From: Simmondsia chinensis
Taxonomy: Eukaryota; Streptophyta; Magnoliopsida; Caryophyllales; Simmondsiaceae
Assembly (NCBI GenBank): GCA_018398585.1
Contig: JAGTTD010000022.1
Span: 3,871,501-3,935,500, forward strand
Reading direction: 5' to 3'
DNA: 64,000 nucleotides
A program made the translations under genes and the position numbers. The notes below the pieces were generated by a model. That model had not been told where the DNA came from, searched no databases, and worked only from the letters and a program-made list of their open reading frames with translations. This document shows, in pieces, positions 20,735 to 30,710 of this stretch (position 1 is its first letter; the number at the start of each line of letters is the position of its first letter).

Positions 20735-21910
20735 GGGAAGTTGATATTTGAACTTAGAAAAAGTTTGAATAAAACAACATTTTTGTCAAGGTAGATATGA
20801 GTTGGAAGTTGACAAGCAAGGCCCCTTTAACCATATGACATTGATTCTAGCTGAAAATTACACGGACACTGATGCAGCGTATAAGTGAGAAAATAGGGGT
20901 ACGGGAAGTTGATATTTGAACTTAGAAAAAGTTCGAATAAAACAACATTTTTGTCAAGGTAGCTATGAGTTGGAAGTTGACAAGCAAGGCCCCTTTAACC
21001 ATATGATATTGATTCTAGCTAAAATTTACACGGACACTGATGCAGCGTATAAGTGAGAAAATAGGGGTACGGGAAGTTGATATTTGAACTTAGAAAAAGT
21101 TTGAATAAAACAACATTTTTGTCAAGGTAGATATGAGTTGGAAGTTGACAAGCAAGGCCCCTTTAACCATATGACATTGATTCTAGCTGAAAATTACACG
21201 GACACTGATACAGCGTATAAGTGAGAAAATAGGGGTACGGGAAGTTGATATTTGAACTTAGAAAAAGTTCGAATAAAACAACATTTTTGTCAAGGTAGCT
21301 ATGAGTTGGAAGTTGACAAGCAAGGCCCCTTTAACCATATGATATTGATTCTAGCTAAAATTTACACGGACACTGATGCAGCGTATAAGTGAGAAAATAG
21401 GGGTACGGGAAGTTGATATTTGAACTTAGAAAAAGTTTGAATAAAACAACATTTTTGTCAAGGTAGATATGAGTTGGAAGTTGACAAGCAAGGCCCCTTT
21501 AACCATATGACATTGATTCTAGTTGAAAATTACACGGACACTGATGCAGCGTATAAGTGAGAAAATAGGGGTACGGGAAGTTGATATTTGAACTTAGAAA
21601 AAGTTCGAATAAAACAACATTTTTGTCAAGGTAGCTATGAGTTGGAAGTTGACAAGCAAGGCCCCTTTAACCATATGATATTGATTCTAGCTAAAATTTA
21701 CACGGACACTGATGCAGCGTATAAGTGAGAAAATAGGGGTACGGGAAGTTGATATTTGAACTTAGAAAAAGTTCGAATAAAACAACATTTTTGTCAAGGT
21801 AGATATGAGTTGGAAGTTGACAAGCAAGGCCCCTTTAACCATATGATATTGATTCTAGCTGAAATTTACACGGACACTGATGCAGCGTATAAGTGAGAAA
21901 ATAGGGGTAT
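20735..21910. repeat. tandem array, 7 x 168 bp, alternating A/B units
   Basis: Units start (GGGAAGTTGATATTTGAAC) at 20,735, 20,903, 21,071, 21,239, 21,407, 21,575 and 21,743, every step exactly 168 bp. Units 1, 3 and 5 share AGTTTGAAT, GTAGATATG, GACATTG and GAAAATTAC. Units 2, 4 and 6 share AGTTCGAAT, GTAGCTATG, GATATTG and TAAAATTTAC. Unit 7 is a hybrid. The order is therefore A-B-A-B-A-B-hybrid, a 336-bp higher-order repeat. Units of one type differ by at most a few bases. No ORF runs through the array. Confidence 0.97.
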
Positions 21911-21916
21911 GGGAAG

Positions 21917-22352
21917 GTTCAATGGCCTTCCTTTTAATTTTATTAATCTTTAATAAAAAGAAAGAGAAAACGTAGAAATTTAATTCTAATTTTCACACCT
22001 GAGAATATAAAGAACTAATAACTCATCCAAAATAAATCTAGAAATTGAATGCCTCCAAAACCCTAGCTCATCCTTCCTTAAATAGAGGTTGGAGATATAT
22101 AGAAAATAAAATCAAGATAAATCAAAATAAAATCCTCCCTAATCTAAAATACTTTCCTAAACTTAAATTCCTAATCAAATTCAAACTCTAATTTTCACCA
22201 CTACCATCCTTGCAGCCAACCCGTATCCCGCTAAGCAATCCGCCAATCTCGGACGTGAGGTAGCATTGACTTATTTATCCAATCTAACCAATCCTCCTGC
22301 CATGGCGTCACCTTCTAGCTAGTATTAAGCCGCCAATTCCGGGATGGCGGCT
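21917..22352 (-). repeat. gypsy-type LTR, abutting the satellite
   Basis: On the minus strand the sequence GGAGAGGATGA (purine tract) is followed by TGTAGCCGCCATCC, then a TATA-like CCTCTATTTAAGG near 22,088 (plus ccttaaatagagg). GAGGACGAATTCCCTCC just before the purine tract is a familiar 3' end of plant gypsy elements. The far end, next to the 168-bp array, is not a clean CA. Confidence 0.5.
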
Positions 22353-22620
22353 ACATCATCCTCTCCTAGCTGGAGGGAATTCGTCCTCGAATTTGCCAAG
22401 GGATCTTCCCGGTTTCTTTAGCCATGTAGAGGTTTCTTACTCCAGCCGCCAAGCTTATCGAGTTGCAATCCGCCATGTTTGTCGAGCCCTAATACACATG
22501 TCTACTTGCCATCCCCTGTACCCACCAGTGACTAAGCCGCCAAGCTATCCGCCAAAGGAGGGGGGTTGCATCATCCTCTCCGAGTTGGACAAAATTCGTC
22601 CTTGAATTGCAGGGCAGATT
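22353..22620 (-). mobile_element. gypsy 3'-end remnant, duplicated module
   Basis: A second copy of the module (minus: caaggacgaattttgtccaa, then GGAGAGGATGATGCA) lies near 22,560-22,610, about 210 bp upstream of the first in element orientation. Between them are GGCGG/CCGCC-rich words. No pol sequence is left. Confidence 0.45.
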
Positions 22621-23578
22621 TCTGGGCTACTCTTATCAAGTTGCAACTCCTCACGCCAATTCCCAATCCCATGCTCCTTCGTCTTGCCATGTTTGATCCA
22701 TTTATGGATTGTTGACTTATTCTGCCAAGGATCATGTCATACCTTGTTCCGCCAAATTGTAGACGGCATCAGACACGGCACAATTGGTCTTGTGATAAAA
22801 CTACTTTAAATAGTTGTTCTTGTTTGGCCAAATATATTTTGTACTTGGGACGAGGTGTGGTGAGTAAGGTCTTGAGCACTTGGTTCTCAAATCGAGTGGG
22901 GAAGTAGGTTACGAGCCCTAGCATACTCACAATTCATATTTGGGCACTCGCTACTCGGATGCATTGCTTGTGATAGTGCATGACTTGCGAGCAAGTTAGA
23001 GCATAGAAAGTGAGCACATTACTTATGGAGGCGGGGTTAGTCCCTAGCCTGAGATAGAGAGGAGAAGAGGGCGAGTAATCTATAAAGGGAAAGTGGGCAA
23101 GTGACGTGATTAACAGCCCAATGAAGGCCTAGTCTATTCCTCCTTGGAATGATTTATACTTATTCAGATCTTGCGTAATAACAACCTACTGATATTAATT
23201 ATAAAAAAATAACCTATTAATATTTTGATAAACATATAATACCTACCAATTGGCGTAACACATGGTCCTTGTCATGAAGTGTTGCGAGTGACATCGTATG
23301 ACGTTTTTATTGTCTTGTCACAGCTACATTCATTTAGACTTCATATGTAACAATTGTACATACATCAACCAACTTAACTCTGAGAAATAAAAGCCTATAA
23401 TCATCAACCTATTTTGATGCTATAGAAACTCCTAAACCATGATGATGCAAATATATACATATATATATATTTATGGTACATGACGAAGACTCTTGGGACA
23501 ATCCAAGAGTTACGCTTCAAGCGGCCGACAGGCCAACGAGGGGGGAGACCAAGAGAAGCCTCGTTACTTCAGCACTAG
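22621..23578. other. unassigned DNA
   Basis: May include more gypsy 3' remnant up to about 22.8 kb; otherwise nothing supported. Confidence 0.45.
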
Positions 23579-24595
23579 GAGCACGTTTGGTATGGGGTTA
23601 AAAAATAAAGTAATTTTTAATAATACAATTGTTAATGGGTAACCATTATTCCATGAAAATTTTTTCCTTTTACCTTGTTTAGTTCTGCACTTTTAAAAGA
23701 GTAAACATCAACTCATAAATCTTTCATTATATTTAGTTTAAGTGTAACATACTTTTTTTATCTTTTATATGCTAATTCTTTCATATATTATTTTTAAATT
23801 TAATTATAATAAAATATAACGATTTATTAATACATTGAAAAAAATACCCTTGTATAATTGATGATACTTTAAATATCTAAAAAATAATTTTAAAATTATT
23901 ATAAATATCAGATAATCCCTATTATAACGGCGACGACCTATCCCCACCAACTTTGCTATTGTTGCCGACCTCCGATCACCACCAACATCACCGTAGTAGA
24001 TCTCTCCGACTTTCTATTAGCTTTTTTGAGTATTTAGTGCATTTTTTTAATTTAAAAATATTTTTTAAGTATTTAAAATATTTTTGTAAATATAAAAAAT
24101 ATTTTTTAATATTTAAATAGTTTTAATTATTTTTAATATTTAAATATTATTATATATTTTTAACTATTGAATTTTCGTACATATTTTTATATTTTATATT
24201 TAGAATATTTTTAAATATATAAATATTATAATAATATTTAAAATATTTTGTATACATGTTAAATATTTTATGAATTTTTAAAATATTTTTCTAATATTAA
24301 ATATTTTAAAAATATTTAGAATATTTTATTAAATATTTAAATAGTTTTTTACATATATTAAAATATAGTTTTATAATATCAAAATTTTTCAAACAATAGA
24401 CGAGTTGAAAATTTTCTTACCCCTTCTCTTACTATGGCTGTTGTACTAGGGGATAGTACAATAATTTTAATCCTATTTGAAGGTAAACTTTTTAATAGTT
24501 TAAATATTAATGGCAAACTAAATAAAATTAAAAAAAGTATAATAATTATTTCAGTAACCATTAATTCCTGTGAACCCTATATCAAATATGCCCTA
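23579..24595. mobile_element. AT-rich TIR element (non-autonomous)
   Basis: Left end GCACGTTTGGTATGGGGTT and right end AACCCTATATCAAATATGCCC are imperfect inverted copies of about 20 bp. Inside, both sides carry inverted subterminal pieces (gggtaaccattattcc... / ...cagtaaccattaattcc). Very AT-rich core from 24.0 to 24.4 kb, no transposase. Probably a hAT-like non-autonomous element. Confidence 0.5.
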
Positions 24596-24739
24596 AATGT
24601 CAATATTAATACTGTACGGATAAAAGCAATAATACAAAGAAGAATAATATATTTTGAAATAAGAACACAAAGACCAACGTACTTTGGGTAAAAAGGACGA
24701 GCATTGATTTGTTCACCAATATGAACTATTTTCCATATG

Positions 24740-24763
24740 TTTTTTTTTTTTTTTTTGAACATC
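24740..24763 (-). mobile_element. micro-insertion: GATGTTC plus poly(A)
   Basis: Insert of T17 GAACATC (minus strand GATGTTC-A17) between AACTATTTTCCATATG (24,724-24,739) and AACTATTTTCCATGTG (24,764-24,779), a 16-bp duplication with one change. Confidence 0.75.
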
Positions 24764-24913
24764 AACTATTTTCCATGTGTCATTTCATCAGCAGCACCAA
24801 CCACTTCTCGGTACCAAATTATATTTTTACCTGCCACATCACTGTGCTTTTATTGAATCTTTTGTTCTTTTTTCAAACATATATTGTAATCACCTTTTTT
24901 TTTTTTTTTTTTT

Positions 24914-25524
24914 TTTAGTATAAAATTATTTATGGACCTTTATTTACCAGCTTAAACTTTTAAGATAGATGGTTCTGATACGAGCCAAAATAGAATCGGG
25001 AGTATTGATACAGATATTCCTGGGTCCAATTCCGAGCCGCATTTCCCGAATCCGATTTAGTTGTGCCACGTCACATGCTGAGGTGGCAAAGTCTAGTATT
25101 CTCCCCCTTTCTTCTTCTACAATTCTCTCCCTTTCCCCTTATATTTGTATCTATCAGTATTATCCATATTATTAATACAAATACAAATCCGGGTGGCAAT
25201 ATAGCTAACCCGTAGTTACTAGATTTGATTGTGTTGGATTAAATGTGTTTGATTGGATTATTTGGGTAGGATCCTATCTTGGATTATATCAGGTTCCTTG
25301 ACATAGTATTAGAGCAGTATTGACTAAGAAGTCACGAGTTCGAATATGAACAGCCCTCACTTTCAATATTAAAATAATTTAAGCACAAGTTATGAGGTAG
25401 GCATATGCACTATCCACACTTCAAGCCCAATTGGCATTCGTGTGAAGGGGCATGTTAGAGTTTAAAATTATTTCTGAGTCTTCACTCACCCGTTTAAACT
25501 TTTGGGAGAGATGGTTCCTTAACA
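24914..25524 (+). mobile_element. TRIM with 72-bp LTRs
   Basis: 3' LTR at 25,453-25,524: TGTTAGAGTTTAAAATTATT ... TTAACA, 72 bp, preceded by the purine tract GAAGGGGCA. The 5' LTR is related (about 24,914-24,975 plus 25,297-25,302, ending TTGACA) and is followed by the PBS TAGTATTAGAGC (25,303-25,314), two changes from TGGTATCAGAGC. Internal part about 150 bp without a frame. It includes a gagttcgaat string that could be mistaken for a tRNA B box. The 5' LTR is split by the solo LTR listed next. Confidence 0.72.
24976..25291 (+). repeat. solo LTR inside the TRIM
   Basis: 316 bp, TGATACGAGCC ... GATTATATCA (inverted TGATA/TATCA ends), flanked on both sides by GGTTC (24,971-24,975 and 25,292-25,296). 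Removing it and one GGTTC restores the run of the TRIM LTR. No internal domain remains, so it arose by LTR-LTR recombination after insertion. Confidence 0.8.
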
Positions 25525-26746
25525 TTTTCATGTATTGAAAAACATGATGTCATTCTTAAATCTTTTTAAAAAAAAGATATATAGTATTTCCAAACTATTT
25601 TTGCCACCAAAGTAGTCAAGCCTCTTGGACAATTCAACAGGAAGAATAAAATAAAAAGGAAATAAAGAATAAAAATTAAAAAAATAAAAGTAGACAAGAG
25701 AGAAAAATAAACAATAATATGGGCAAAGTCCCACTGCGGTCAAATCCATTGGCTGCTGAATATCCGACCAAAGTATTCTTCAAATCCTTGGGACTGTCCT
25801 AATACAACTAAAATGCCGGTCATATCAAGCAAAATTTACGTATTAATATTTTAAAATTTTGTGTATTAAATTTTTAGTTTATGTATATTTTATAATATAG
25901 TTTTTTAAGTTTTAAAAAGTTACATGTATTTAGTAAAAAGAATTTAAATAACGGCATAAAATGGTGTAAAAATGTCGTTGTTTGTTTGTAACATTAGCAT
26001 TTCCTTGTTATGTTAATTTCTCTCATCCCACCTATACATTGTATTGTTGTGATAATATTTTAGCGAAGAAATCCGTCCATGTGTCTCCACCATGAGGAAG
26101 GAAGGAGAGAGGAAGAGGGCAGAAATGGCCCGCCTCGGCCAAAAATGTTAGGGATTTCTCGAGATTAGAAGTTTAAAGTTTTAGAGAGAGAGGGGTTAGG
26201 GAGAGAGTTTTTGGGACAGTTGCATGGAGGCCAGCTAGTTTGATGATGGTCTGCAGCTTAAGATTGCTTCCTATGGATGAATAGATAGACGAACAAGTTT
26301 GGACTTGAATTTCGTGGTGGTTGTGGAGATCTATTAACGAGGATTCTCTATGTAGTGATAGAGTGAGATGTCAGGATATCAACTGTTATTTTAAAACTTG
26401 TAATCACAGTTTTACATGACCAATCTCGAGTGAATTATGGAAGATGACACATTTCTAGAGCCCCAAATTGCATTATTGAAAGCGAAATAGATAATGAGCT
26501 ATGTTGTCCTCGTTGTGCCTATGTGGAAAGGAAATTGTCACTGTTGGGACATATCTTTAGGACTGTTTCGGCATGTGAAGGTGATTCTCCACTAGCACAT
26601 GTGGTAGTCCAAAAGCTCCATGAAATCCAGTAAGTAAAAACTAGATGCTTATACAATTTGTTGCTGTCACAGCAAAATGTGATACATGCCCAAAAAACCC
26701 CACATTACGTATCGAAGAGGAAGAAAAATGCCAATTTATATACCAA
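25525..26746. other. unassigned DNA
   Basis: Moderate GC near 26.1-26.3 kb, but no supported frame, RNA or element end. Confidence 0.5.
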
Positions 26747-26865
26747 GGGAGCACCAAGCATAGCTTGGTGTAGTGGTGAAGATCACCGAGTGTCTGATAA
26801 GCCACCTAAGATCGGTTCTACTACCTTCCTCCTTACCAACAAAAAAAAAAAAAAAAAAAAAAACT
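26747..26865 (+). mobile_element. short tRNA-like SINE with poly(A)
   Basis: About 95 bp (AAGCATAGCTTGGTGTAGTG GTGAAGATCACC ... AAGATCGGTTCTACTACC ... CTTACCAAC) followed by about 22 A. TAGCTTGGTGTAGTGG resembles a tRNA/SINE box A and GATCGGTTCTACTACC a decayed box B, at roughly SINE spacing. No target duplication is evident. The alternative is a truncated LINE end. Confidence 0.5.
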
Positions 26866-27291
26866 ATGAAACTGTTGTATTCATTGTCAATTAATTTTGT
26901 AATACAACCTTGTCTAACATGTATAAAAAGTAGCAAATAAGCCAGTGAATGGTCCAACTCTGACTTATGTCTCTTTGACCTTGTGTAGAATAAGCATATG
27001 TCAATGTAATAGCATTCAAGCCCGTGTCAAATTTGGATGCACGTGACCCATTTCATGTGACCGTTGCTTCATGTTTGAATAATATCAAAATTTACTATTA
27101 ACAAAAGTATCGTGTTGTGTTGTGACGTGTTTGTTTTTTGCAAGGGGTCTTAGACATGGAGTCAATCCGAATTTGACTCATTTATTAAACGGGGTAAGAA
27201 ACTTTCCACTCTTTCCCAATCCAATGATTAAACGGGTAACTTCTGGGTTGCTCATTTAATTATATTCGTGATTCTTTTTCATTAAATATTA
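26866..27291. other. unassigned DNA
   Basis: Nothing supported. The last bases before copia A end in its target duplication GTTTG (27,292-27,296). Confidence 0.5.
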
Positions 27292-27296
27292 GTTTG

Positions 27297-27792
27297 TGAA
27301 AGAACAAAACAAGAACACACAATATTTACGTGGAAACCCTTCTACAATCGAGAGGGGAGAAAACCACGGGTGGAGGTAAAGATTCTTTATTAACTGAACG
27401 GAAGAATTACAATGACACTTCCCAAACGAGATATATGAAAGAATTACAATCACTCCCTCTGAACTCTCGTAGCACTCGAATATCTTGGAGGAATTACGAA
27501 ATTACCTCTTTTTCTTAATGGCGGCTCACCTCACTTTGATTGGATCTGAATGGGAGAAACCTCTCACCTAAACCGAAAACCCTAAGCCCTTATTTATAGA
27601 AAATAATTAGGGCCGGCGCAACAAGGCTCCCGATCGATTGGAACCCACCGATCGATCTGCGCTTAAAACTTCCAAAACACTCCGAATCTTTCCTTAAATC
27701 ACCCGATCGATCGGCATTCCCTCCCGATCGATCGGTGACCACACGGCAGCCCCATATAAAATAAAATAAGTAATTTGAGACATAACCTAACA
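27297..27792 (-). repeat. 3' LTR of copia A
   Basis: Ends CCTAACA on the plus strand (TGTTAGG on the element strand). At its other edge it starts TGAAAGAAC directly at the target duplication and lacks about 100 bp of U5 that the 5' LTR has (gcggaagcgtgaaccc ... cacgcaaaacgagaag). It holds four CGATCGATCGG-type palindromes between 27,630 and 27,745 and a TATA-like box (plus ttatttataga, about 27,590). Confidence 0.88.
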
Positions 27793-28010
27793 AATCTCCA
27801 CCTTGGCTCAAATTACATACATAAAAGAATTTCCTCCACCTTCTCCACAAAACCCCACACATTGGGTTAACACAACGAAGTACGAAACCTAACCGTGCAA
27901 AGCTTGAACTTCCTGTTAGGTAGAAACTGAGTGAACATATCTGAGAGGTTATCAGCAATGCCAATCTTCTTCTCTGATTTGGCTCTTGACACATCAACTG
28001 AAACAGCCAC

Positions 28011-28736
28011 CTACTGCTGAACTGTGTTACTGAACTGAACTCCCTCTGGCTTCCTCACCTGACCTAAATCACAACCAACTGATGACATCTTCTGTGGAGA
28101 TAAAAATAATGAAGACTCACCAAACGTGACACGTCTAGTCAGGAATACCAGCAGTCCTCTGGACCGACCACACAAAAAGCCCCTTACACTGTGCTTAGAC
28201 AGACACCTATCACCTGAACGACCCAATCTCAAACGTCCTAAATTTGTGATCTCTGGTTCTGTCAACAACAAGGATGATGAAGATACTGCAACAGATCTAA
28301 CAAATGTGGAACCGACAAGTTCATACAACGTACCTGACCTTCTGCCCTTCAGAACTGCTAATGCACTCTTAACGACCTTCAAAACTCCACCTTCACCTGT
28401 GTACCTATACCCTTTAGATTCAAGAGTACCCAAAGAGATGAGATTTTTTTTCAAATCAGGAACATGATGAACATCGCCCAAAACCCTAATAGTGCCATCG
28501 ATCATCCTAAAACGAATTGTTCCTATGCCCAGAACTTTGCATGGATTATCATTACCCATCAAAGCAACTCCACCTTGAATAGACTCGTACGTGGAAAACC
28601 AATCCCGGTTGGGACATACATGATAGGAGCAACCCGAATCCAAAATTCAACTATCTTTCAAATTAGACTGAGGTTCAGACACGGACAAAAGAAGATCTTC
28701 ATTCTCACCACCAACAACACTAGCTGCTATGGATCT
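28011..28736 (-). pseudogene. copia A protease, GAG-pre-integrase and deletion junction
   Basis: A TGA near 28,645 (TGG in copia C) precedes an open stretch of 210 codons (28,011-28,643). It starts with the aspartic protease motif (DSGCSYHVCPN), continues through GIGTIRF and HHVPDLKKNLISLG, and passes into the GAG-pre-integrase remnant (CLSKHSVRGFLCGRS). It then jumps to RRVTFGESSLFLS, the stretch that in full copia proteins follows the integrase core. So the integrase DDE core is deleted in frame. The next stretch (27.88-28.0 kb) carries an RNase H C-terminal remnant (DNLSDMFTQFLP type) in another frame. RT is absent. Confidence 0.85.
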
Positions 28737-29534
28737 CTAGTCAGACCTGTTATCTGCTTCTAATTTTCTCTTAACCTTATAACAGTCTTTCTTAATGTGC
28801 CCTTTCTTACGACAGTAGTTACAGGTTAGGTCTTGATACCTAGACTTAGACTTGTTTCTACTATGATCATACTCGGTTCTCCCCCTCACAAATAAACCAC
28901 TACCTGAGTTATGCACAGAGTCAGATAATTCCCTATGTACTCGTTCTTTACTCAGTATGTTTCTCTTAACTTCATCTACAGATATGGTTTGTCTACCTCC
29001 ATAAATCATGCTTTCGACAAAACCCTTATATGAAGTAGAGAGAGAACATAACAACAACATTGCTTGATCTTCATCCTTAGGAACATCATCCAATTCTTTC
29101 AAATCTTGAATAATTGAATTAAATTCACTGACGTGGTTCATAAGTGATGTACCTTCTAACATACTAAACGTGAACAACCGGCGCTTAACTGCGAGTTTGT
29201 TGGAGACAAACTTGAAACAGAACATATCCTGCAATTTCTCCCACAACTCCTTAGCGGTCTTTACTTCCAGAACTTCTGTCAAAACGTCATCGTTAAGACA
29301 CATCTGAATTGCTGTGAGTGCCTTCTCATCCAACTCCTCCCATTGTGCTTCTGTAAGATTCTCTGATTTCTTCTCTTTCCCATCTAAAGCTTTCTTCAAG
29401 CCATTCTGAGTTAAGAGGCCCTTAACGCGAACCTGCCATAAGCTGAAGCTCCCTTGACCACCAAAATTCTCAATTTCGGATCTAATTACGGACATCATAT
29501 TATCAAATCGAAATAAATAGCGCTCTGATACCAA
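28737..29534 (-). pseudogene. copia A gag (capsid-nucleocapsid)
   Basis: 265 codons. N-terminal region with FGGQGSFSLWQVRVKGLL, the usual copia gag start, then the UBN2-type capsid domain (LWEKLQDMFCFKFVSNKLAV, NSIIQDLKELDD) and a CCHC zinc knuckle near residues 238-251 (CNYCRKKGHIKKDC) that binds RNA. The frame stops at TAG 28,737-28,739 just after the knuckle. Copia C has CAG at that codon, so the stop is a C-to-T change and gag was once fused to protease. It encodes the particle protein that packages element RNA. The ATG is 12 codons upstream of the conserved start and could be shorter. Confidence 0.88.
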
Positions 29535-29578
29535 TTTGAAAGGGAAATTAACAAATCTAGTATGCTAAGATACCAATT

Positions 29579-30206
29579 TGTGGATGAAAACTTAATGCGG
29601 AAGCGTGAACCCTGGTAACTTGATTCGATTCAAATAATATGACTCACGCAAAACGAGAAGTAAACAAATGTAAAAAGAGAAAGAACAAAACAAGAACACA
29701 CAATATTTACGTGGAACCCTCTCTACAATCGAAAGGGGAGAAAACTGCGGGCGGAGGTAGAGATTCTTTATTAGCTGAACGGAAGAATTACAACGACACT
29801 TCCCAAACGAGATATATGGAAGAATTACAATCACTCCCTCTGAACTCTCGTAGCACTCGAATATCTTGGAGGAATTACGAAATTACTTCTTTTTCTTAAT
29901 GGCGGCTCACCTTACTTTGATTGGATCTGAATGGGAGAAACCTCTCACCTAAACCGAAAACCTAAGCCCTTATTTATAGAAAATAATTAGGGCTGGTGCA
30001 ACAAGGCTCCCGGTCGATCGGGAACACCCGATTGATCGGCACCCCGATCAATCGGAACCCACCGATCGATCGGCGCTCAAAACTTTCAAAACACTCCGAA
30101 TCTTTCCTTAAATCACCCGATCGATCGGCATTCCCTCCCGATCAATCGGTGACCACATGGCAGCCCCATATAAAATAAAACAAGTAATTTAAGACATAAC
30201 CTAACA
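29579..30206 (-). repeat. 5' LTR of copia A
   Basis: 628 bp from TGTGGATG (29,579) to CCTAACA (30,206), about 95% alike to the 3' LTR over the shared part by eye. Between it and the PBS lies about 42 bp that repeats the junction words (GATACCAATTTG occurs at 29,527 and 29,569), a small duplication of the PBS/LTR joint. It carries six CGATCGATCGG-type palindromes or decayed forms (about 30,010-30,150). Confidence 0.8.
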
Positions 30207-30352
30207 GTTTGTTAACTTATAAATATGTCAATAATGCATTTTATGATTGATATTAGTAATGACAACATGATATATTCATAAATTAAAACAAACCATCAAA
30301 TTAACATTACTAAATATAAATTCAATTATCATATGAAGGATAATGTTACATA

Positions 30353-30710
30353 TGATACAGGAAAAAGAGTTGGGTTGTGAATTGCAGTGAAAATCGAAGG
30401 GAAATTGCAAGTGTAGAAGAAGAAATTTAGTTTTTTGGCGGGAATGGCAGTTGGTCGTTAGTCACGTGAGTGGCGCGTGGGTTACTGGCGGGTTAGCATG
30501 TGCAATGCACGTGACTGAGCATCAAATAACAGAATTCTGCAATTCTGTTAGATTTAGCATTTTAATTTGTTTTTCCTTTTTTTCCTTTGTTGTTTTAGTT
30601 GCCATATAAATACTTAATGATGTAATTTCGGCATTATTATGAATGAAAAACTCTAATTTCCTCTCTCTCTTCTCCTTTCTCTCTCATTCTCTTCTTCCTT
30701 CTTACCCTAA
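30353..30710 (+). repeat. 5' LTR of gypsy A (truncated)
   Basis: Matches the 3' LTR closely until CTTACCCTAA, then stops. TATA-like CCATATAAATAC near 30,602 and a CT-rich leader at 30,660-30,700 are retained, so the element promoter sits just upstream of the RT frame. Confidence 0.88.

Larger units (their letters stand above)
27297..30206 (-). mobile_element. copia A: gag-protease-only non-autonomous element
   Basis: 2,910 bp, flanked by GTTTG (27,292-27,296; 30,207-30,211). Minus-strand order: 5' LTR (29,579-30,206), PBS TGGTATCAGAGC (29,522-29,533), gag, protease and GAG-pre-integrase, then an abrupt jump to fragments of the end of integrase and the end of RNase H, a purine tract (AAGGTGGAGATT) and the 3' LTR (27,297-27,792). 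The integrase core, RT core and most of RNase H are absent. The domain loss is shared with copia C (48-51 kb), so it existed before both copies inserted. Sequence style suggests the Tork/Tnt1 branch of copia. Confidence 0.9.

Noticed and set aside
20735..21910. Regular repeats considered as a CRISPR array
   Set aside because: Units are contiguous 168-bp tandem copies with no unique spacers, in a plant repeat context.
20735..21910. Calling the array a centromere
   Set aside because: The unit length fits, but seven units in TE-rich DNA without further evidence do not justify it.
25300..25360. tRNA-like A/B boxes (ttagagcagtattgac, gagttcgaat) as a tRNA gene or tRNA-derived SINE
   Set aside because: The first string is the PBS right after an LTR end, and the unit has paired 72-bp LTRs; no cloverleaf can be drawn.
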